Shown piece after piece: positions 1 through 13,200 of a DNA stretch of 64,000 bases. Numbering within the stretch: position 1 is the first letter of the stretch; every line of letters starts with the position of its first letter. The position numbers were made by a program, and so were the translations under genes. Below the pieces are notes generated by a model, which saw only the letters and a list, made by a program, of their open reading frames with translations, made no database searches and was not told the origin of the DNA. The DNA is from Nissolia schottii (taxonomy: Eukaryota; Streptophyta; Magnoliopsida; Fabales; Fabaceae), in assembly GCA_003254905.1 (NCBI GenBank), contig QANU01001885.1:428035-492034 (forward strand), read 5' to 3'.

Positions 1-619
1 AAATGAGTATAAAAATAATTTCTTTTTTCAATTCTCTTATTAATAATGGTTTAGTTGAATTATTTAACTGATTTATATGACGTAACATTTCTTCTGTAAC
101 ATCCCGATTTTTTTCTTACGAAGATTTCACAAAATAAATAAATAAGAATAAATTAATAAGATTGAAAATTTTAATTATTAACTTTAATCCTTGAAATATT
201 AGCTAAAAATAGTAATTTTGCGATCGCGTGGAGTCATGTGAGGTGCGAGTTGATTTTTGGTTCCATAAAATATATTAATATGGAAATAAATTTAAGAATG
301 CACAAATAAAATTAAATAAGTAATAAGAAAAAATTAGTTGATCATAACAGTATGTCCAAAATATTTTTAGGACATCTGTACACTAACAATTAGAAACAAC
401 GCTATCAAACATGATAAAAATTAATCCTGTGGCCCTGGTGATTATCTTAAAGCCACGCGGACGTCCCACCATCAGTACATAAAAAGCTATATACATACAT
501 ATAGATAAAATATATACTATATGGCATGTGAATAATATTATCATAATATAATAATAATAAAATATTATATAAATAAAATACAATTACCTGAGGCGGCATA
601 GTCCACCTCATATATATAT

Positions 620-638
620 GTGTGTGTGTGTGTGTGTT
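620..638. repeat. (TG)n microsatellite
   Basis: A run of TG dinucleotides follows a short TA run, inside the solo LTR. Confidence 0.8.
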
Positions 639-679
639 ATGTACAAGGTAACATAACAGCACCCTAAATTCATACTTTT

Positions 680-867
680 TTTAACCAACGGGAGTTGGTC
701 CAAGTGGTAAGTAACTTGGTATCGCTTAAGCAATGTCCCAAGTTCGAGATCTTGTATACGCAGTTATTCCCACTGAGAGACTCATCCGCCATAGCCAGGT
801 GTGCGACCCGGGTCGACCCGGATTAGACAAGGCTAAACCTTGGATACCGGACAGGCAACCTAAAAAA
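680..867 (+). mobile_element. tRNA-derived SINE nested in the LTR
   Basis: The 188-bp insert has an RNA polymerase III A-box-like stretch (TGGTCCAAGTGG near 695) and a B-box-like stretch (AAGTTCGAGATC near 740), and ends in a short A-run. It is flanked by the 14-bp direct repeat AAATTCATACTTTT (666-679 and 868-881). Boxes, A-tail and target duplication together define a SINE inserted by LINE-type retroposition. I cannot name the family. Confidence 0.78.
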
Positions 868-3274
868 AAATTCATACTTTTATACTGCTAAATTTATTTT
901 TGTTTCATTCGTGCGCTCTGCAATTACGCCGTTGGACTCAGGAAAAATAGCACAATCGCCTCAAGGTTCGCGGGAGTCTTTTCTCGCAATTTTCAAAACG
1001 CTCAAAAAAGTGGATAAACCTTCCTAATCACTGTCTATGTGGTTCTAAGATGTTTGTAGCATGTTTTGTGCTAGATTATGTTAGGTTTAGTTGTTTGATA
1101 ATATTCTTGATGACTATAAATGATTATGCTTGATTATGGAGATATATGCATGCTTCATGATTTATGAACTAAATGGGTAGGAACATGATTGGATTTATGA
1201 TGAAAGCTGTTTTATGATAAATTAAATTAAACTAGACTAATCTATGCTTTAATGATCTATGCATGCCTATGTTGTTATGAGGAAATAATCTATGTTATAT
1301 GATTATGTTTTATGTGATTATGTTGGATTATGGAAACTTAGGTATATGATGTTGCGTATAGAAGGATTGTTTAGAAATATGATAGAAATGATTATGAACC
1401 GTAAGAAAGAAATATGCAGCTTACTGAAAGGTTGCAGAACTGAGACCTAATGCACGCCCAGTGCCTGAGTGCACTGCTGAGCGCGGCTCGGACCGAATAT
1501 TTTACAAATTTCATTGGTTCTCAATTCTGTAATTACTCAAGAAATAATATGAATATGCTTATGAGTTAAATGATTTAGACTAGGAGGAGTATAAGGTAGA
1601 ATTATAAAATGATGCTTGCCAATATGAGGAATGTTAGATGCTTATGAGTATGCAGTGTTGCATGTTAGGATGTAAGGTGATGACCTTTCACTAGCTAGGA
1701 TGAAAATGATGATATGAGTTATAATTGTTGCTTTAAGATGATGAGTGGATATGACTGCTTCAAGATGATGATGAACTGTGTTTATGATGATGAACTGTTG
1801 CATCAACCATTGAACTGTGCACATGATGCGATGATGATGATGGAAAAATCCCCTCTAGAAGGGCCGAGGGCTCGGCTTTTGGGGAAGGTCTTAGTTCCGG
1901 TCGAGTTGTTAGGTCCGAACCCCACACCATCCGTTTGATGGTTACCTCAGTTGTGGTTGGTGAGAATTACGGGGTTAAGACACTGCAGGTAGACCCTTCA
2001 GGTTTAGCGCGACCTGGCCGCCACGATGCGGGTTGTAATGTGTGGTTGTAGCGTGTGACCGCAACTACAAGGGACGAGGACGGAACCGCTACTAAAGTTT
2101 GCCTTATACCGCGGGAGTAAATTGAATTTCAAATGAATTTCTAAAGACAATGATGATGATGTAGGAGTGTATCTATGTGAATTGTATGATGAGGATTTTG
2201 ATGTAATAGTATAGCTATGTGAATCGTATGATGACGTTGAGTTAGAAACTAGATTAGCAGATAGATGACGTAGATAATGAAGAATAGATCCCCTGAGCAC
2301 CTAGTAACATAGGTATAGCTGCTCAGGCTTAGTATGAACATTCACAACTAGTAGGGATTTAGTATAACTATAACACCTAGAGATCCCTGAGCGGCAGAAT
2401 CATAAATGGGGTATAAAATAAGTTATGACGACTAAGGTTTCCCCACTGAGAATGCAGGGTTCTCACACCCGCTCATTTATGGTTCTAGGTAAGCATGACA
2501 AAGACGTCAGAGCATTATGTGGAAAAGCAGACTTGAAGAAAATAAATGGAGGAATAGGATAGTCGTCGCTTGACTAAAGATGTTACGATCAACCTTTAGT
2601 CAGTATGGTTTATGTTTTACACTACCGTGAGAAAGTACATGCATGTATTAACTATGAGACTACCTATGTAAATGATTGTGAATATATGCCACAGACCACT
2701 CGTATGCTGATTGTTTGATGTGGTTAGGTTAGAATAGTTATCTGTTAAGTATAAAGTTTTAGCGTTTACTTTATAAATTCTATCTGACGCGTGACTCATA
2801 TTTTATATCATATGTATATAACGAAAAAGTTTTAAAATGGTCCGTATTTCCCAAGTAAGAATATTTTCAGAATTAAAGTAGGGACTAAAAGTAACCCCAA
2901 CCAAAGCAGATAACAACCTAGTAAGCATTGTTTGTGACGTACGCGTAAACAGTTAGATAGGGCGTTTCATCTTCCCCCTCTTTTTTCTGCGTATTTAATT
3001 TAATTTGTAATTTCGTTTTGAGCTTTTAGGTGATATAGTTAATTTTCCCTTACTCGATAACTTAATCGACATGTCTTGACTTTTAATAAAAAATAGCATC
3101 ATGGTGAAATAAGGTTAAATAAATAAAAAAATAATTTCTAGAGTTATTTTACCGAAAATAAAAATAGTAATCACATGAAATAAAATAAAATAATATAATT
3201 TACTCAACCACCCAAAAAGAATATTAAGCATGCAACATAATTTGACAAAAAATTTCAAGCCGACCATGGTACAG

Positions 3275-5607
<2,333 letters not shown>

Positions 5608-6106
5608 TGAAGAAACCACTACAAATATTGTGGAATTGTTGTTAAACATTTGAACTGTATCTTTCTTCATGTACGAAAAGGTTGCTCATGCAGAATTATT
5701 TAGCTTATCAGAATGAGAATTTGATAGCCTGTTAAATTATTCTTCATTATTGATCTCGTGCTGCAAGAGGATGAGCCTCAGTACAATGATAAGATTGTTG
5801 CCTTGTGAAATAACTAACATATTGCCAGAATTTCAAATTTACTAGACAAATTCAATGTTATAAACATCTACAAAAAGCTTTATTCTATCAGTTTACAACT
5901 ACAACTATACAAGCAAGTCAATAACCTGAAAGGTCAAAAAGACTCTGATTCTAACAATAACTGTATGCTTCACATTGAGTACACGTGGCGAGTGATCGTA
6001 TAAGTTACACCTTGAAAACAGAGCTGGACAAGCAAGATACAAGCTACCCTAGCAAATTTGATTGCACTAGCAAAATCAGAAAATATATTTGACATGGCAA
6101 ACACTG
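5608..6106. other. Convergent intergenic gap / 3' UTRs
   Basis: About 500 bp between two genes whose 3' ends face each other. It must hold both 3' UTRs. I see no further gene or repeat in it. Confidence 0.6.
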
Positions 6107-7807
6107 TTAAAGAGGAATTTGATTCGAGTCAAGTTCCTTTGGGTACAAAGACATTATGCACAAACCATAAGGCAGAAAGAAATACACAGCTAAGAACACA
6201 AGAACACCAAGATCGGCCTCTTCGCCGACCGCCGGACGGCGCGGACTGATCCAGTATATCTGGATTGCACACCATAAGCAGTACAAGGAAGCTATGCACA
6301 GGATAAGTAGCATTGATTGATATGACTTTTTCTTTATGGAGTTTGTGGCATTTGCTCTGCATGGCAATGGAGGAAAGAGGGAATATGTTAAAAACATGCT
6401 GTGTTTATAACATAACTAGATAGTTTAACATGGGAAGTTGCAAAAAACAAAACACCTGTTGAGGTAGAAAAAGCCACCAATTAAGCAAGCACACAAGATG
6501 CCAACTACAACAACAGAATCTGGGTTAACTGGTGCCCGACCTTCCCACCAGCCAGTGCTCAAAACCCAAGTGTATGTGGTTGTTTTCCCATTCTCCTATA
6601 TGATTTTGAAGATATATGAAGCCAATCAGTTAGGAGTATATTAGTAAAATTTTAGGTATGAAACCATTCAATTATTTCTACCTGTCACCTTAAGTTTTTG
6701 GGAGAAATGGTTTATTCCAAAAGGTCAAGAAACCAATCATTGTTGACTCTCATTTCAATAAGAATTATCCACGCTATAAGCCAAAAGAGCTCTTGCGTGA
6801 GGTGACATGTAAAGAGATATATAAAATCTTTTAATTGCCATCGACTTAAGCTTTTGGAAGAGATGGTTAATTAACAGTGACAATTCCAAGTTTCTGGCTT
6901 AGTTTCCAGCAAATCTCTAGCCTAAGTGGCTAGGGGCGGGAAAAGCTGTTAGAGCTGTATACACATAACTGACAAGTAACTGAAATAATGTTAATCTTAT
7001 GAGGCAAAGTGAAGTTAAACCGTAAGTTACTCTGTAGCAGTCACAGAACAAGTTCCGTGGCGCTTCCATTATTTCAGTTGAACTATTCGTAAGTTACTCA
7101 GACCACTACTTTTGTCAGCATCTTTGCTTGCTGACATGTCAGCAAAGACAAAGAATGCTAATAAGGCAATTCATTTTGCAACCAACCAAAGATCTACTTG
7201 TGGACAATAAATGCCCGCATAAACAATTTAACACGAAAAGGGTTGAAATGGTTAAGTGTCAATGAATAATGAAAAATAAAATATTAGTGAAGCTATATAG
7301 CCAAGATAAAAAGAGCAAAGATCGTGACCTCAAACAGATGATCTAGGAAGAAGTGAGTGAAAGAGCCAGCTGATATCAACAAAAAGCATTGCATCCTAGT
7401 AAGGGGCGCCTGCAACAACAACATGAACAAGTTCAATTGGTGACAGAGATTTATTCCACTTGACGAAAACAAAACTTAGAGAAGCTCACCCTTGAGACAG
7501 AATCAAGAAGGTGCCTTTGAACAAGAAAAGAGGAGACCCTGGAGTAGAGGAGGCAGAGAGGGAAGCCCAAGATGAGGATGTAGTAGAGAGGGTGGTGGAG
7601 GAGATCCGCTGCGGCAGATCCCAGGGTACCAGCTGGACCGCCGAGGAGGGAACCGAGCCACTCGGAGAAGGAACCGATGTCAGGGCCGAAGAAGGAGTTG
7701 AGGGAGTAGGTGAGGGTGTGGTGTGGGCTGAACCTGCCGTTGGACGCGGTGGTGAGAGCCAGCCCACACCCCATGGCATACATCATGTGACCACCGGGGC
7801 CTGGCAT
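6107..7807 (-). CDS. Multi-pass membrane protein, possibly YdjM-like hydrolase family (262 aa)
   Basis: Four exons read on the minus strand: 7807-7490, 7409-7329, 6595-6456, 6356-6107. They sum to 789 nt and close in frame. The protein starts MPGPGGHMMYAMG and ends KELDSNQIPL. An in-frame ATG six codons upstream exists, but MPGPG matches the conserved plant start as I remember it. Hydrophobic segments lie near residues 75-95, 112-125, 160-180 and in the last 80 residues. Conserved polar points are HHTLTY, FFGPDIGSF, HHPLYY and THFFLDHLFEENG. The His/Asp pattern (GPD, then HxxxDHLFxxNG) recalls the YdjM-type inner-membrane metal-dependent hydrolases (PF04307), a family found from bacteria to plants. 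The link is by pattern only. All introns are GT-AG. It looks intact. Confidence 0.8.
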
Positions 7808-10239
7808 GCCTCCTATTCGACACAACTAGATTTAGATTTGGATTCTATGAAAATTTTCCACTTGACTTTAGGCTTTCATTGTAACAATCTCCTAGCTTTT
7901 TTATTTTCATTCTCAAAGTTTAACAACTCTTGGGCACGCCTTCCTAATAAAACAAATAGGTTTTATGAAAAATGATAGTATAACAACTAAAATTCATCAC
8001 TTTAAATAATTATGCTTACAAAAATTTAATGCTTGATGTGTGAGATATGTAATAGACTCGATTATATTAGATACTATACTATAATTTTGTGATTATAGTT
8101 ATTTTAAGTTATATATTTTAGTTGTCACCATAATATTACATTACTTTTTAGGAGTATTATTATGAGTATTACCAAAGGGCTAAACTTATATGTATTTAGA
8201 ATCTCTCTAACCAGTGAATTAGTTCTGTTGGATACCGGTTTCTGTTACTTGGTAATTTAAGTCCTACTCCCACTTAAGGTAAAAACGACGCCTGGTAACT
8301 TTTAGGTTTTATTAATATGAACAAGCACTTTCCTTTCTCCATAAATAGAAACATACAGTTAATGTAATTAGGTTGTGTCCAAAATACCACAGCTTTGCTG
8401 TTCTCTTGGTCTTGGATTCAGTATGCCGTACTTCATTCTATTGTTTTTTTTGTTTTTGGTCAAAGGTTCATTCAATTGTTGGAAGTGAGTGCAATTAATG
8501 TTTCGGCCCATTGGGTCCAAATGATAGCTTATTGCTTTTTCCTTTTGGTTTGGGTTGGGTGACACAAGCATTAATCCCAATGATACAAGGAGTGTTCAAA
8601 ACTTGGGCCATTGCCTATTGTATGAATAAAGTACATTGCCTAATTTACATGCATGACTATTTCAATAGTAAAATAGAGAATCAACTGATTTCACTTAAAT
8701 AACAAAATTTGATTGGATAATAATGTAAATTTTATACTGTTAGTGTACAATAATTAAATTCTTAAAAGTTTTTTTTTAGCTTAATCTTATGCATCAAAAG
8801 TTTAAATCAACGGCAGAATTTACTTGAACCTTCTTCTCTCGTCTCTTATTTGGTGAAGTCAACTCATATTAATGATCCATCTTTAGGCAGTCCGGGTTAA
8901 ATTGGAAGGTAAATTGTTGGCAATTATTGTTAGCTAAATTCTTAGGTATTTCAATAGCAAGCATTCTCTTACTACGTGGTGGGGAACTAGTAAGTGGTAT
9001 CTTTCTTAGTCTAGTGTTAAGAGATAATTTAAAGAATCGTATTCAACTTTTAATGGTGGACATATAATGTGTCTAAACCAAAAATATATTAAATGTATCT
9101 ACTATTTTAATTAGAGATTCATTTTATTACTTATGTCATGTATAAAGTCTATCACATGACATGAAATTCAATTTAAAAGAAATTGTTTATGTTATTTGTA
9201 CCTATTATGTTTGAAGCATTGCAACAAATCATTATTCATTTATTATTGAATAAAAATATGACTTGCACCTTACTTAATGAAATTATATCTAATAATGAAC
9301 GGATAATAATAAGTTGATTCGATGCGTAGTGTACAATGAGTATACATAATATTTAAAAAGAGAATGAAAATAATAAGAGAAGGATGGATAAAGAGTTAGG
9401 GGAAGGGGAAGCAACGAAAAGAAAAAGGAAAGAAAAAAGTGACGAAATAATGCATAAGAAAGGCGTGGTTTGATGATCGATTCAAGTTGCGTCAACGGAA
9501 ATGAAAGCTGAAAGGGAAAGGAGCGGATAAGAGGAATATAGAGTGGGGAAGTTGGAACATTCGAACTAGGCGCAGGGCCCACTGACAGTGAATTTTCCAC
9601 GTTTTCGTTTCTGCTCACCTTTTAATAGACCAGGACTTCAGATTGCAGATCAAACTTCTCTTACGCCTTTTACAAAATATTTATTATTACTTTTATAGTT
9701 ACATCATATACGAAATGATAAACCATAAATAAACGTCACAGGAACTTAATAAATAATCAGTAAATATTTTTTTAAATGGAAAGTGAATATACCCATTTAA
9801 TACTAAAGCAATGCATAAATGAATATGAATAATTATGTAATACTTAGCCAATTATTTTGTTAATCTCTAAACTCATTGGTTTTTGACAATTTTATACGGC
9901 ACACAACAGAGTCCACGTCTCTTTTGTTTTGGGGCTAGGGTTTTTAGATTGGAAGACAAAATTGACGTGAAATACGGCTGGAATACAAGATAATGAGAGT
10001 CTCGCGCGATGTATGTTGCTATTACGGACGAGCCCCATAATTCGAATTGGGCCTTGCAATGACTTACTTGGCGTTGAAGGGTTTGCAGGTACCCCCGCCA
10101 CCATCCCATAGATCAGATGAAATGAGAGTGTAAGTGTGGGAGAGTCTTAGGGACTCTTTAGATTATGGTTTATTTAAAAAATAAATAAATAATAAAATTA
10201 TATTAATAAATATGATTGCATAAAATATTGCAAAAAGTA
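7808..10239. other. AT-rich intergenic spacer
   Basis: The left end must hold the promoter and 5' UTR of the minus-strand gene ending at 7807. The stretch 9340-9560 is purine-rich and 9890-10110 is less AT-rich than its surroundings. I find no gene with homology in either strand, no tRNA and no element with clear ends. Confidence 0.5.
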
Positions 10240-10306
10240 ATGTTAATCTAGTGGATAAGGCATTGATCTCAATGCTAGAGGCCTTGGATTCGAGTCTCAC
10301 TGAAGG
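10238..10306 (+). repeat. tRNA-like fragment, probably SINE-derived
   Basis: The stretch has an A-box-like TCTAGTGGATAAGG and a B-box-like GGATTCGAGTCTC at tRNA spacing. The ends do not pair as an acceptor stem, so it is not a working tRNA. It most likely comes from a tRNA-derived SINE or a tRNA relic. No target duplication was found. Confidence 0.4.
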
Positions 10307-10344
10307 TAAAATGACTATATAAGTTTTAGTAAACATATGAGCCC

Positions 10345-10735
10345 TAATTGGCGCCATCTATAGGGACTTTTTACTGCGGCATCCCACATTTTGGACGACA
10401 AACCTCCTTCGTCTTGTCTCAATGCCACCGAAATTCACTAGAAAGACCTATCGTGCTATGACATCAATGGAAAATCGGGAAGCAGTTTCAATCGGAAGCA
10501 CCGCCCACCCCACTCACCAAACCAATATCCCAACTCTCAAAGAAATACCACAAGCCCAAGCTCCACCAACTACCCATAACAACAATGAGGACGAGGAGGA
10601 GCCTTCACCACCAAACTTGGCAAGAGTAGTACAGGACCAAACGGTCAAAATACAACAGCTTGAAATAGCCCTCCACCAACTCCAGCAGGCCGAGGATCGC
10701 CGACAAAAACTAGTTTGGTGGTGTGGGCCCTAATT
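10345..10735 (+). mobile_element. Fossil of a Ty3/gypsy-like retroelement: primer-binding region and gag start
   Basis: The stretch contains ATTGGCGCCATCTATAGGG, the kind of sequence found just inside the 5' LTR of plant gypsy elements. About 70 bp later a polar, Gln- and Pro-rich reading frame begins MPPKFTRKTYRAM and runs about 100 residues with a Gln-rich coiled-coil-like end, as in the N-terminus of gypsy gag proteins. No protease, reverse transcriptase or integrase follows. This is a small broken remnant; no LTR boundaries were found. Confidence 0.5.
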
Positions 10736-11599
10736 TGACCTTGATGGCATTGCCAAAGGGGTCGTCTCAAGGTTGTTAGATATGATTGACATGGTATTGT
10801 GATCATTGTGATGCTTTACTAGACATTGGGATTTCACAATCCATGAATTTACATCTGTGGGGCTTTTTTATTTGGTGTCTTCATATGGTATATCTGACGC
10901 ATTTTTGGTTCATCTGGTGAAAAACTAGTTTTTCTGTTATGGTTTTTTGATTGTTTATGTTGTATGGTGCTCTTTGTTTCTATTGGTATAATGCGTTGTT
11001 ACTTCTTTTTTAGTTTAACCCATCAAGCTATTGGTTTCGGTCTAAGATTGGTACTTTATGGTGGTGGTCATCTGCAAATAACCCTTGTTCTTGCTATCGA
11101 GTGTTTTTGAAGGGGTTTGGTGCGATGCTTGCTAATGGTGATCATATATGGGGATGATAGTCTTGATGCTATGTAATTTCTGTTGTATTTTTTTTCTTCT
11201 TTTGTTTGGTTCTTCTTGGCCCTTTAACCCCCCTATTGGGTTTGGTGAAGTATTTGTTTCTAAAAAATGTCAAATCATGACAAATAATTACTCATTATAA
11301 TAATTATGGTTTTATTAACAAGTGCTCTTAAAGTTAAGGACACGTGTTATAAAATTAATAAATGAAAATTTTATATTGGAAAAATAAAAAAAATTCAGTC
11401 TTCGTTGTATTTGTCAAAAATCACCTCTCCCAAAAGTTCAAGTTGGTGAGTAGAGACAATTGAATGATTTTATATCTCTTTTCATGCCCCTCAAACAAAA
11501 GCTCTTTTGGCTTGCAATATAGATTGCTTCTCTTTTTTTTTTGAATTGGGGTCAACAATGATTGAATTGTTGACCTTTTGATCATGGTAGCTATGATAC
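10736..11599. other. Spacer with unclassified T-rich sequence
   Basis: The segment 10740-11260 is unusually T/G-rich on the plus strand and could be the tail of an old retroelement. I see no coding homology and no defined ends. Confidence 0.35.
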
Positions 11600-11601
11600 T
11601 A

Positions 11602-11734
11602 CTCCCTTTGTCCACTTTTAGTATTCATTTTTGACTTTTGAGATACATTGTTAACTAAATGTATACATTCAAATATATCCGGTCAATAATGTATCTAAAA
11701 GTTAAAAACAACAACTAAAATTGGACGGAGGGAG
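11602..11734. mobile_element. Stowaway-type MITE (Tc1/mariner), 133 bp
   Basis: Terminal inverted repeats are CTCCCTTTGTCCACTTTTAGT at the left and the complement of ACTAAAATTGGACGGAGGGAG at the right. CTCCCTCCGTCC is the standard Stowaway terminus. TA lies directly outside both ends (11600-11601 and 11735-11736), the Tc1/mariner target duplication. Length and AT-rich interior fit a non-autonomous copy. Confidence 0.9.
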
Positions 11735-12579
11735 TATCAATAATCATCCCTTCCAAATGTTTAAACTGATAGGTATAGACAATTGAATAGTTTTATATTC
11801 CTTGTTACAAAATTGAAAGCATTAAAAACATTAAATCATGAGAATGAATCGTCTCATGTTTAAAATGGTCATGTTAGGAGAGATAAAGATATAAACATTT
11901 GAATTGGGTCTTACCAATTTTAAGAGAGTTCTACTTGTTCAAAATCTTTGTATCTTTTTCTTTCATTACATGACTAAACATGGCCATTTTCAATATGAGA
12001 TATCATAATTCTTAAAAAATATTTTTTTAGCTAGAACAAGTAACTTTTGTTAAATAATTTAAACTAAACTCACTCTAATCTCACAACACACACTCTAATC
12101 TCATGCGTGTGCGCACACACAAAATCTCTTGAGGAATAATGTGTGAATTTTTTTATTTTTGTATAAACACAATTTTAATAGCTCCTTTATATTATACATA
12201 CAAAAAAGTTGACAACACAAATAAATTTGTAATCAATAATACTTTTTGTACAATTGAAAAACATTCAACTTCATCTAACTACGTTTGCAATTCATTTTCT
12301 CTCTCTTCTTCCCCACTCTTCCTCAAGTGTTCCTCTTTGTTTCTTCTTCTTCTTTATTTTTTTTCCTTTTCTTTCCCACTCTTCATTCATTTTCTCTTGC
12401 GTTCTCGATTAGCAACCTCCATTTTCATCTCTTTTATTCCATTTGTAAACCCGAAACATAACATTTCATTTTTCCTCCTCCTCCCCGTTCTTCTTTGTTT
12501 CGTTTCCATTTTCTTCATCGCAAGATATTATGGATCACAAAGTTTTTGTTTTCATTTTCGTTTTTGGCTTGTTATTTAT

Positions 12580-13200
12580 TTCTGCTTATTAAAAAGTTTG
12601 TGTTTGCTTGCTCAAAAATTTGTGCATGCGAATACTAGAGTCTTCTTCTTCTTCTTAAAAAGTGTGTGTCTGTGAGTAATAAAGTTTGTGTTTACTTGTT
12701 CAAAAGCTTGTGTCTGTTAGTACCAAAGTTTGTTTTTAATTGCTGCAAAGTTTATGTTTATGAATACCAAAGTTTATTTCTAGTGGCTGTAAAGCTTGTG
12801 TCTGTAAGTACCAAAGTTTGTATCTCTGAGTACCAAATTTTATTTATGATTCCTGTAAAGTTTATGTCTTCGAGCAGGAGATGGTTTGTGATAGTTACCT
12901 TTCGCCATTTAATTAGGTGTGAGTCTCATTTTGTTTTGTTTATGTGATTTATAATGTTTGTCTCTATGTATTGTAATGTTTGTTTATGAGCGAATGTGAG
13001 TGCACATATTTTAGAGTGTGAGTGGGAAGAGTAGGGAGTAGGAGAGAGAGTGTGACAACTACTTTTCGCTATTTAATTGGGGGTACGAGTCCCGTTTTTT
13101 TGTTTTTATATTTGATAACGTTTATGTTTCGGTTTTGTAAATTGTGTCTTTATTTTGAAATGTTTATTTTCATATTTGTCTTTGTGTATGTTGTACGTAT
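12580..13200. repeat. Degenerate tandem array of a GTTTGTGT-type unit and a local duplication
   Basis: From 12590 to 12860 a roughly 30-bp unit recurs (AAAGTTTGTGTCTGTGAGTACC and variants). Then 12880-12990 and 13048-13160 are diverged copies of one another (both contain TTTCGCYATTTAATT followed by GAGTC and TTTTGTTTTT). A similar AAAGTTTGT vocabulary recurs at 40030-40325 within the MULE remnant, so this may be the non-coding part of a related element. The pyrimidine-rich stretch before it (12295-12520) shows no homology I recognise. Confidence 0.5.

Larger units (their letters stand above)
95..2969 (+). mobile_element. Solo LTR of an LTR retrotransposon (fossil)
   Basis: The element starts TGTAACATCCC and ends GGCGTTTCA, so it has TG...CA termini. 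It is flanked by the direct repeat TCTTC (90-94 and 2970-2974), the 5-bp target duplication expected of an LTR retrotransposon. No internal coding region is present, so it looks like a solo LTR left by recombination between two LTRs. A length of about 2.9 kb and the TGTAACATCCC start suit long-LTR Ty3/gypsy elements of legumes (family is inference). A SINE sits inside it at 680-867, so the LTR is older than that SINE. If the gene at 3275 has its first exon left of the window, this LTR lies in its intron 1. Confidence 0.75.

Noticed and set aside
7511-7975. 154-codon plus-strand open frame
   Set aside because: Antisense shadow of exon 1 of the four-exon minus-strand gene; Glu/Gly-rich because the true exon is GC-biased on the other strand.
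10238-10306. Functional tRNA gene
   Set aside because: A and B box-like words are present but the ends do not form an acceptor stem and the anticodon arm cannot be placed.
10422-10733. Host gene of 103 aa
   Set aside because: Its position after a GGCGCC primer-site-like sequence and its polar Gln-rich make-up suit a retroelement gag start; no host homologue recognised.
12139-12675. 178-codon plus-strand open frame
   Set aside because: Phe/Leu/Ser runs from a TTC/TTT-rich stretch; no family match and no splice or start context.
12600-13000. CRISPR-like array
   Set aside because: Unequal, degenerate repeats without constant spacers in a plant nuclear sequence; this is ordinary tandem repeat decay.
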